Assembly: GCA_001931905.2 (NCBI GenBank)
Contig: MSJI02000312.1
Location: 1-20,655 of the forward strand
Reading direction: 5' to 3'
Length of the DNA: 20,655 bases
From: Cladosporium sp. IMV 00045
Taxonomy: Eukaryota; Ascomycota; Dothideomycetes; Cladosporiales; Cladosporiaceae
This document shows, one piece after another, positions 8,521-15,634 of this stretch. The notes below the pieces were generated by a model. That model had not been told where the DNA came from. It ran no database searches and saw nothing but the letters and a program-made list of their open reading frames with translations. The position numbers were made by a program, and so were the translations under genes. The first letter of the stretch is position 1, and the number at the start of each line of letters is the position of its first letter.

Positions 8521-10641
8521 CTAGCGGCGCTGGTAATGAGCGGCCTGCGGATCCCCTCTTCCTCTGCCCCTTCCCCTCCCCCTCCCTCTCCCTCTCCACG
8601 CCCTTCCGTTCCCTCTCGCCCCAAAGCCTCTGCTTGCGTTCTCCGGTGCGGCTTGCTGGTTAGCACCGCGAGGTCTGATGGGAGCAGCGTCTGGGGCCAG
8701 AGCAACGAACGGACTTTGCTGATTCGCAGAACGAGGTCCGGTGGGAGCACCCTCTGGTGCTTGCGCATGCTTGCTGATGTTGCTCTGCTGCCATTGGCCA
8801 GAAGTCGATGTAGTCTGCGAAGCAAGGACTGTGCTTGCCCGCTCTGCTTCTCTGGCCTCCCATTTTGCTTTTAGCGCTTTGGCTTCTTGGACTTTCGTCC
8901 CGCCGCGAGCTCCACGAGATCTCTTCTTCTTCTCCTTTGGTCCTGCCTCTGACTGTGCTGGTATCTCGCTACCAGTCGTCTCGCTCTCGTCTGGTTCCAG
9001 GGGCTCTGCGTCCTCTCCATCACTTTCTTCTGGTGTCGTGTGGAGGTTCTCGTCGCTGCCTTCTTTTGGCTCGGTGTTGTCGTCAGGAGAGACTTGGTCT
9101 GTAGTCTCTTCGTTCTCGCTTGTGCGCTCAACACTTGGGGTTCTATCCGTCTGCGCATCCTGCTGCAGTGTGGTGCTATCCCCAGGAGAGACCTGGTCTC
9201 CTGACTCTTGGCTCTCTCCGGCGCTGGAGGTGCTATCTGTCTGCTCATCCTCCTGCGGCTTGTTGCTATTCGTAGGAGAAGCCGGATCTGGAGACTCGTC
9301 GCTCTCTGCGGTGCGCTCAGAATCTATGGTGCTATCTGTCTGCGCATTCTTCTGAAGCTCCTCTAGCTGTAACCTGAGCTGTGCATTTTCGTTCTCCACT
9401 TCCTTGAGAGAATCAGTGGTCTTCTTGATTTCTTCTTTTCCACACCAAATCTGGCCGTTGAGTTCTGTGATCTCATCTTCGAGCATTGTTCTATCGTCTT
9501 GAACCTCTTCCAGCTCCGCGCTGTGCTTAGACTTGAGCTCATTGAGCTTGATGTTGAGCTCGCTGTGAGCTTTCTTGAGCAATTCATGCTTTTCCCCCTC
9601 TTCCCGATGTGTTTTAACTTGCTCTGTCAGAGACTCGACCGTCTCTTTCTTGTTTTGGTAAGCCTTCCCTAGCTCGTAAAGATCAACCTGGAGCTCAAAT
9701 GACTCGCGGAGTAGCTTTGTGACCCATCCGACTTTGGTTTCACTGACAAGCTGCGCGTCACAATAGTCGAATCTTCGCTTGACGTAATCTACGGGCCAGT
9801 TTTCCTTGAGCTGGCGACAGTAGTCTTTGTACGCCTTTTCGACGATGTCGATCTCTCCTTGCAGCTGAATGTGATCCTTTTTCTCTTTGTTCAATTCAAC
9901 ATTCGCTTGCCGGGTTTCGCGAGACTTTGCCGCTACCTGCTCATTCTTTTCTCGCTCTTTGACAACAATTTGCCACCCCATGTCCCGGATCTGCTGTTGC
10001 AGGGCTGCTCTCTTGGTGGTTAAGTGCCTGATATGCTGTTCGAGATTCTGCTTTACGGCTGCAGTTTCGTCCCACTGTTGTTCCAGAAGAAGCGCGTTGT
10101 CGGAAGCAGTGTGCGTAAGAAGTTCATTCCTTCCGTCCAGGACGCTGACGTGCTCTGTCAGTCTCGCAACCTCAGCTTGGAGGACTTGGCTGTTGCTGAG
10201 GAGGTCGGTGACGAGGGCTTCGGGCACAACTATGCCTGGTTCCTGCTTCGGTGGCGCGGGTGGTCCTTCCACCTCGCACGGGAACAGGGAGTAGTCGCCC
10301 TCGAAGTAGTCCGCTACGTCGAGGAAGGCCTGAGCGGCAGTGGTGATCATGCGCACGACAGCCAGAAAGACGGCTTCTTCCGGCGTGATCACGTCCTGAT
10401 CTTCCACTTCGCATGGGAAGAGGGAGTTCTCTTCCAAGAAGTGGACGCTCAGGGACCAGGAGACGGCGAGGACGGCGGCGACGAAGAGGCAGAAAACCAG
10501 CAAAACATTGGTCTCCAGAGAGACCGCGGCCAGGGTCTGCTGGGGCAGTAGGCGAGCAGCCGATGCAGTTTCATGCATGGCCAGGAGGAGGTGGGAGAGG
10601 TAGGCGAGGGCGGCAGCGAAGGCGGAGGCGAAAGCGTCCAT
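8521..10641 (-). CDS. Unrecognised protein: hydrophobic N-terminus, coiled coil, acidic repeats, C-terminal RGG tract
   Basis: Single exon, 706 aa, ATG at 10641. I do not recognise a family. Residues about 44-64 are a likely transmembrane segment (LLVFCLFVAAVLAV), with a weaker hydrophobic stretch at about 5-22. SLFPCEVE occurs twice (73-80 and 118-125), suggesting a 45-residue internal duplication. Residues about 145-430 are heptad-rich and charged, a long coiled coil. Residues 434-527 contain three Ser/Thr/Glu-rich repeats of about 30 residues, each opening QTDST or QTDRT. Then come a basic patch (KEKKKRSRGARGG, about 569-581), two GPRSANQQ/RPRGANQQ repeats and a (GR)n RGG-type tract (about 679-696). 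RGG tracts commonly bind RNA, so a membrane-tethered RNA-binding scaffold is possible, but that is inference. The 5' UTR has a CCA-repeat microsatellite; the 3' end is duplicated downstream. Confidence 0.7.
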   Translation of the reverse strand: MDAFASAFAAALAYLSHLLLAMHETASAARLLPQQTLAAVSLETNVLLVFCLFVAAVLAVSWSLSVHFLEENSLFPCEVEDQDVITPEEAVFLAVVRMITTAAQAFLDVADYFEGDYSLFPCEVEGPPAPPKQEPGIVVPEALVTDLLSNSQVLQAEVARLTEHVSVLDGRNELLTHTASDNALLLEQQWDETAAVKQNLEQHIRHLTTKRAALQQQIRDMGWQIVVKEREKNEQVAAKSRETRQANVELNKEKKDHIQLQGEIDIVEKAYKDYCRQLKENWPVDYVKRRFDYCDAQLVSETKVGWVTKLLRESFELQVDLYELGKAYQNKKETVESLTEQVKTHREEGEKHELLKKAHSELNIKLNELKSKHSAELEEVQDDRTMLEDEITELNGQIWCGKEEIKKTTDSLKEVENENAQLRLQLEELQKNAQTDSTIDSERTAESDESPDPASPTNSNKPQEDEQTDSTSSAGESQESGDQVSPGDSTTLQQDAQTDRTPSVERTSENEETTDQVSPDDNTEPKEGSDENLHTTPEESDGEDAEPLEPDESETTGSEIPAQSEAGPKEKKKRSRGARGGTKVQEAKALKAKWEAREAERASTVLASQTTSTSGQWQQSNISKHAQAPEGAPTGPRSANQQSPFVALAPDAAPIRPRGANQQAAPENASRGFGARGNGRAWRGRGRGRGRGRGRGDPQAAHYQRR

Positions 10642-10715
10642 GGTGGTGGTAGTGGTGGTGGTAGTGGTGGTGGTGGTGATGGCGATGATGATGATGGTAG
10701 TGGTGGTGTCGGTGG
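10642..10715. repeat. TGG/CCA trinucleotide microsatellite in the leader of the RGG-protein gene
   Basis: On the plus strand the tract is mostly TGG units with AGT, GAT and ATG interruptions; on the transcribed minus strand it reads CCA/CAC/ATC repeats ending at the start codon. Being directly upstream of the ATG it would form most of the proximal 5' UTR. No stable hairpin is expected from this sequence. Confidence 0.85.
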
Positions 10716-10904
10716 TGAGGATAGGTGCTCAAGTGGAAGAGAGAATTTGGAGTTGTTGTGGGCGGCAGAAAAGCTGGTGACGGGGTGTTGTTTGATTGCG
10801 TTCACGTGCGTGGCCCAAACTTAATGCCATTGTTCGTCATATGATTGAATATTAGGCAGCAATCTAGACTAGGAGATGAACAGTGAATCTGGAAGCTTCT
10901 TCAC

Positions 10905-11691
10905 TCTCAGTGGTCAGGTAGCAAATACTTGAATATGACATTTATGGTACTAGCATATGGTGCGAGAGCCATACCTAGGATCCCTGGATGTAATATGTAA
11001 GCTCTCAATGGCAAAGCCTGTATTGACTTGTGAATGAAAGCGATGATGCCACCGCAGAGTGCTGTGCGTACCTCTGAGATCCAACGCGATCTGCGATCAC
11101 ATCTCAATGGTTAACCTATATATATTTAAGCATGAAAGGGGTGGCACTATCACATGGTACCCAAGTTATCCATGAGATACCTGGATTTGAAATGTTAGAT
11201 CTCGATGGCAAAGACCTCGTTAACTTGAAAATGAGAGCGATGGCACCACCGTGAAACGCTAGACGTACGCGCGAGATCTCATGCGATGAGCAATCGCATC
11301 TCAGTGGTGGTACCAATGTAGTCTTGTGAAGGGGAACGATGGGGCGAGCACGTGGTGCTGGAGATAAACGTGAAATATCTGGATGAGAATTGTAAGCTCT
11401 CAATGGCAAGACAGTATTAAATTGAGAATGAGATTAACGATACAACCGTAAGATACTGAACGCACGCACGAGATTCGGTGTGATGATCGGAGACATCTCA
11501 GTGGTGACATAGATTCAGACTTGTGAAGCGGATCACTGGTACTAGCATATGGCGCAAGAGATAAACGTGAGACCCGTGATGATTCAACGGGATGTCTCAA
11601 CGGCAAAGGACAGACAAACTTGTGGAGGGCATCGCAGATATGAGCATCTCGCGTAGTTGAACCACGAAAGATCGATGGTTGAATGAAGAAA
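10905..11691. repeat. Degenerate tandem repeat, 98/99-bp monomer in 197-bp dimers
   Basis: Eight copies of the anchor TCTC(A/G)(A/G/C)(T/A/C)GG begin at 10905, 11003, 11102, 11200, 11299, 11398, 11496 and 11595. The steps are 98, 99, 98, 99, 99, 98 and 99 bp. Odd copies (A type, TCTCAGTGGT) are each exactly 197 bp apart, and even copies (B type, TCTCAATGGCAAAG) are 197 or 198 bp apart. A and B share GACTTGTGAA and GCGATG-like blocks further in, so they are related monomers. Within a type, copies share blocks such as GGTACTAGCATATGG, GAGATAAACGTGA and ACGCGCGAGAT. A ninth, weaker copy may start near 11692. There are no terminal inverted repeats, no poly-A tail and no transposase. The function is unknown. 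Confidence 0.85.
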
Positions 11692-12038
11692 TCTCTCTTT
11701 CATTAAATAGTATAGAACTGTCAAGAGCAACGAGGATATTAGCCCATGATCCTGCGAGATCTTGAAGGGAGCTGCATCGCGAAATCTTACATCAATACAA
11801 CTCTCAAGTCTCCTCCGTAGAGCTGATGGTAGCGCCATGACTCAATATTGAGCGACAAATGCATGGAAAAATTGCCATGGGCATGTAGATGTTTGCTGCT
11901 ATCTCAGCGTCTCTGACGGAAGACAAAGCCATTGTGGCAGAACTGCAGTCTGACAATTGACTTGCTGGGACATTCTTGTGCGACTCCGAAGCACCTTTAC
12001 AGCAATCTGAGGTGTTTTTCGTAAAGATCTTTTGATAT

Positions 12039-12289
12039 ATGGATCATATACTGAAGCTGGGCCATGAAGTGAGGTCAAAACCCCCCGGCTGCAAAATGCA
12101 CTAACCCGCATTTCCCACATGCAGCCCAAGCGCAAGGCACAACCCGTTCCGATCAGCTTGCAGCTTGCGCAGGCGAAGAAAGACGACAAAGCGAACGACA
12201 TCATCGTTTCGGGTCATGCGCGTCGTCGCAAACCTAAGCCTCCTGGCACACCAAACCCACCCACCCGAGGCCACTCCCATCCCTCGTGA
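12039..12289 (+). other. Candidate small spliced ORF in the glutaminase leader
   Basis: A convincing-looking 3' splice site occurs at 12124: CACTAACCC followed by TTTCCCACATGCAG. Using a GTGAGG donor at 12069 (56-bp intron) joins ATG 12039 in frame to a 54-residue basic, Lys/Arg/Pro-rich sequence ending at TGA 12287-12289. An unspliced version starting at ATG 12119 would give 56 aa in the same frame. The next ATG overlaps that stop (TGATG) and opens a 73-aa Arg/Ser-rich frame to 12510, 30 bp before the glutaminase ATG. These could be upstream ORFs, a separate short gene, or chance. I have no homology evidence for any of them. Confidence 0.2.
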
Positions 12290-12540
12290 TGCCATCCGCC
12301 GCCCTCTTGGGCTCTACTGGCTCTGCCCGCTGGCCTAGTGCTGCCAGTCGGGTCAGACCTCATCGTCACCAGACAACCTTCGCTACGCGCACCACCCTCC
12401 CACCTCACTCCTTCCGTCTTTCCGCTTCCCGGCCTATGAGCTCGCTATTGAGGACCGCCTCGCGCCGCTTTGTCTCGCCCTTCGCTCCTCCATCCCTCGT
12501 GAAACCTTAAGACACCACTATCTATCTAGCCACACTCGCC

Positions 12541-15027
12541 ATGCCATTCTCACTCGGCGCCGCCGTAGTGACAGCATCTCTCTTCAGCTCAGCCTATGCG
12601 TCTGTTCTTACTCCGCCTGTGCTCCCGCTCATTGTACGCAACCCGTATTTGTCGACATGGCTGGGCAACGCCAGAGACGATCCGTGGTCAAAATGGCCCA
12701 TGTTCTACACTGGCGAGGAAATGGGCTTTTCCATCCTCGCATCCGTTCCTGAGTCGACCACTGTCTATCCTCTGTTGGGCAGGGCCTACGACTCTCTAGA
12801 CAGTGAGAGTAACCACTACAATCTCAGTTTTCCGCATTACGTAGGAGCCAAATATGATGCTTCCACCACCAACCTGACATACACCATTCCTTCTCCCAAA
12901 TCACGAAACGACGCACCGGTCGAGCTCACGCTCAGCTTCCTATCACCAATCACGCCGACCTCTACCCTACGCCAATCGATCCCTGCCTCATACATCAAAG
13001 TCTATGCCAAAGGCGACTTTAATGTCAACATTTACGTGGACGTGAATGGGCAGTGGGTCAGTGGTAATCGTGGCTCCGAAATTGTCTGGTCGTTTGAAGA
13101 GACAAAGTATGAGGATGCACAACACTTAAAGTCGTGGAAGGTCAAGAGAAAGACAGAACAGCTCTTCACAGAGTGGGCAGATCGCGCAGAATGGGGCACA
13201 TTGTACTTCACTGGACCCTCGGATGTCACACACGAGTGTGGTGTCTCAGGTCCCCTTCGCCAGCGGTTCAGCAAGACTAGCCAGCTGAACAACACTATGG
13301 ATGAGGGATTCCGCACTATCATGGACGAGGAACCGGTTTTCGCTTTCAGCAAGAGCTTTAATCTCAGCAGCAAACAAGACGATGCCGAAGGACCATTGGT
13401 GAAAGAGGACAGCGTACTCTTCACCATCTCGCACATCCAAGATCCTGTGACCCAGTTCGCATCGGCACGTGGCTTGACGTACATGCGTCCGCTGTGGCAG
13501 AGTTACTTTGCAACAGACATGGCACTCATCACGTTTCACTACGAGGATTACAAGCATGCTGCTAAGCTCGCCGCCAACTACAGCACGCAGCTAGCGAACG
13601 ATGCTTACCTCAGTGGAAGCGATAACTACAAAGATATCGTTGCGCTCAGTGCTCGACAAGTCATGGGTGCAACGTCCTTCTCTGGCACACCTGAGAACCC
13701 TCTTCTGTTCTTGAAAGAAATCAGCAGCAATGGCAACTCCCAAACGGTAGATGTCATCTTCCCTGCTTTCCCATTCTTCTTGTACACAAACCCTCGTTGG
13801 CTCGCGTACCTCCTTGAGCCTTTGATTGAGCACATGCTCAGTGGACAATACCCGAACGATTACAGCATGCATGACCTTGGCACCCACTTCCCCAATCTGA
13901 CGGGCCATGCAGACGGCAGAGACGAGTATATGCCTGTTGAAGAGTGTGGAGACATGCTCATCATGGGTCTCGCACTTGTCAACAGCCTCAACTATGCCGA
14001 CGCGAATGACGCTCAAAGCATTTGGTCGACAGAAGGACTGGAGAAATCATTCGGCCCTCTTTCCGAGGGTGTCTCCGCATTTTCCATGCCTGCCAGGCTT
14101 GAGAAGCGTGATGGTATCGTTGGTCTGGATGACGGTTGGGGCGGCACCAATGCGAAGAAGCAAGCTAGGAAGTGGCTCAGCCGATCATATCCGTTGTGGA
14201 AGCAATGGACGTCCTACCTTGTTGACTACAGTCTGCGACCTCAAAATCAACTGTCTACCGACGACTTCGCCGGCTGGCTCGCCTTGCAAACCAACCTTGC
14301 TCTGAAAGGCATTGTTGGCATTAAAGCAATGTCGGAGCTTGCCGCTGTCATGGATGAAAGCAAAGACGTCGAGTATTATCGCAATGTCTCCTCGGTCTAC
14401 ATCAAGAAATGGGAAGAGTATGGCGTGAGCCGTGACGGTGGTCGTGCGAAGCTCGCGTACGACTGGTATGGCAGTTGGACTACGCTATATTCGCTCTATG
14501 CCGATGCTATTCTCTGCTTCCATCCGACCTTCACGGACAACAGCACAGCCTCGCCTGAAGTTCATTTGCTTGGAGAGCAAGCTCCAATCATCGATCATCC
14601 TAGCAAGAAATCCGGCAAGGATTTCATTCCCGACCATATCTACCAGACTCAGTCAGAATGGTATATGACAGCCATGCAGAAATACGGTGTAAGTATCTTC
14701 GACAGCGTTGTCCATCAACCCTACCTACATACTGCGTTACATGCGCTGACCCTCGAACAGCTTCCCCTAGACTCTCGTCACTTGTACACCAAGTCGGATT
14801 GGGAATTCCAAGCCGCTGCCGTCGCATCGCCGAAGACTCGCAAAGAGATCCTCGAGCGCGTCGCTACATGGTTGAACGAAACGGCCTCGGACCGCCCATT
14901 CACAGACTTGTACAAGACTGAAGGAGATGGCGGATTTCCTGGCCCGAACTTCTTCGCGAGACCTGTGGTGGGAAGCCACTTTGCTTTCTTGACTTTGGAG
15001 AGGGCTTGCAAGTCTGGTGGATATTGA
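12541..15027 (+). CDS. gtaA: Secreted glutaminase, GtaA family
   Basis: Extracellular L-glutaminase releasing ammonia and glutamate from L-glutamine. Exons 12541-14688 and 14761-15027 give 804 aa; the 72-bp intron has no stop and is a multiple of three, so reading through gives 828 aa. I splice it because the donor GTAAGT, branch-like GCGCTGAC and acceptor AACAG are near-ideal, and the join gives QKYG-LPLDSRHLYTKSDWEF, the continuous family sequence. Residues 1 to about 20 are a signal peptide (cleavage near SAYA/S). The N-terminal part begins TPPVLPLIVRNPYLSTWLG, as in this family (DUF5127 region), followed by the DUF4965/DUF1793 helical region with LSARQVMGATSF, VDVIFPAFPFFLYTNP, NDYSMHDLGTHFPN and DEYMPVEECGDML. 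The ending FPGPNFFARPVVGSHFAFLTLE is also characteristic. Several Asn-X-Ser/Thr sites fit a secreted glycoprotein. Regulation by nitrogen source is known for Aspergillus gtaA, but no site is identified here. Confidence 0.92.
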   Translation: MPFSLGAAVVTASLFSSAYASVLTPPVLPLIVRNPYLSTWLGNARDDPWSKWPMFYTGEEMGFSILASVPESTTVYPLLGRAYDSLDSESNHYNLSFPHYVGAKYDASTTNLTYTIPSPKSRNDAPVELTLSFLSPITPTSTLRQSIPASYIKVYAKGDFNVNIYVDVNGQWVSGNRGSEIVWSFEETKYEDAQHLKSWKVKRKTEQLFTEWADRAEWGTLYFTGPSDVTHECGVSGPLRQRFSKTSQLNNTMDEGFRTIMDEEPVFAFSKSFNLSSKQDDAEGPLVKEDSVLFTISHIQDPVTQFASARGLTYMRPLWQSYFATDMALITFHYEDYKHAAKLAANYSTQLANDAYLSGSDNYKDIVALSARQVMGATSFSGTPENPLLFLKEISSNGNSQTVDVIFPAFPFFLYTNPRWLAYLLEPLIEHMLSGQYPNDYSMHDLGTHFPNLTGHADGRDEYMPVEECGDMLIMGLALVNSLNYADANDAQSIWSTEGLEKSFGPLSEGVSAFSMPARLEKRDGIVGLDDGWGGTNAKKQARKWLSRSYPLWKQWTSYLVDYSLRPQNQLSTDDFAGWLALQTNLALKGIVGIKAMSELAAVMDESKDVEYYRNVSSVYIKKWEEYGVSRDGGRAKLAYDWYGSWTTLYSLYADAILCFHPTFTDNSTASPEVHLLGEQAPIIDHPSKKSGKDFIPDHIYQTQSEWYMTAMQKYGVSIFDSVVHQPYLHTALHALTLEQLPLDSRHLYTKSDWEFQAAAVASPKTRKEILERVATWLNETASDRPFTDLYKTEGDGGFPGPNFFARPVVGSHFAFLTLERACKSGGY
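14689..14760 (+). other. In-frame (3n) intron in the glutaminase gene
   Basis: GTAAGT at 14689-14694, GCGCTGAC at about 14743-14750 and AACAG at 14756-14760 define a 72-bp phase-0 intron without stop codons. If retained, it inserts 24 residues after residue 716, just before the conserved LPLDSRHLYTKSDWEF block. Simple ORF-based annotation would miss it. Confidence 0.88.
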
Positions 15028-15634
15028 GCAGTCTCATCACTGTGGCGGTAGCATTGGTAGAGGGGGGTTGATGGAATCCCGGTCGTGACAACGTTACAGC
15101 AGTAGATTGTGATGCGCCAGCATGGCATGATTAACGACGTTTCTAGCACGCCTCTATCTGTTCAGGAGGAACAAGTCAAATCGATTATGATTTTGCCTAT
15201 GAAAATTTTTCCTATACCCATCTCTTTGGTATAGCTCGTACACTTGATTGTAGCTTGTCACGTTAGCATATTGAAAAGTGACCGAAAGATGATTTTTGGT
15301 ACTATTCTATTCCCACGGCCCACGGTTGAATTTCCTGAAGAAAATGCATTTCTCATAACGTCGTACTCTTATCAACTATCGGGAAGTTGAGTTTATATGT
15401 CCTGCCATATATCGGCGCTATTGCATCATGCATGGAGGATGCGGGTCGGATGACCTCGAAGCTTGCCCAAGCTTGCATCCTTGCGGTCTGCCTGCCTGTG
15501 TCTGAGCACAACACTCGAAACCGACACCCGCGTCCAGCGTTTCAATACACCTGCTACACCGATTCACTAGAAAATGCTCGCAAATTGAATTCATCTCCTC
15601 CTCCTTCGTCTTTGACGTGTGTCGCTCGCCCAGT
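15028..15634. other. Intergenic region between glutaminase and vacuolar protease genes
   Basis: 607 bp between two genes on the same strand. The first part is AT-rich 3' flank. AAGCTTGC is directly repeated at 15459-15466 and 15469-15476. The last ~60 bp before the protease ATG are pyrimidine-rich (CTCCTCCTCC), a typical leader. No gene is seen. Confidence 0.5.

Larger units (their letters stand above)
10642..12540. other. Large divergent intergenic region
   Basis: About 1.9 kb between the RGG-protein gene (minus) and the glutaminase gene (plus). The left end is the microsatellite leader. Positions 10905-11691, perhaps to about 11790, are the dimeric tandem repeat. From about 12040 the sequence becomes GC- and pyrimidine-rich and looks like promoter and leader of the glutaminase, with small open frames described separately. 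No established gene is visible. Confidence 0.6.

Noticed and set aside
8741..9355. 204-codon Ser-rich plus-strand frame opposite the RGG-protein gene
   Set aside because: Antisense shadow of the Glu/Ser-rich repeats; no independent evidence such as a domain, splice site or promoter.
10905..11691. CRISPR-like array
   Set aside because: Regular spacing is present, but the whole 98/99-bp unit is repeated with divergence. There are no identical short repeats separated by unique spacers, and the DNA is fungal.
10905..11838. Decayed transposable element in the divergent intergenic region
   Set aside because: No terminal inverted or long terminal repeats, no target-site duplication, and no transposase or reverse-transcriptase motif were seen; simple tandem organisation explains it better.
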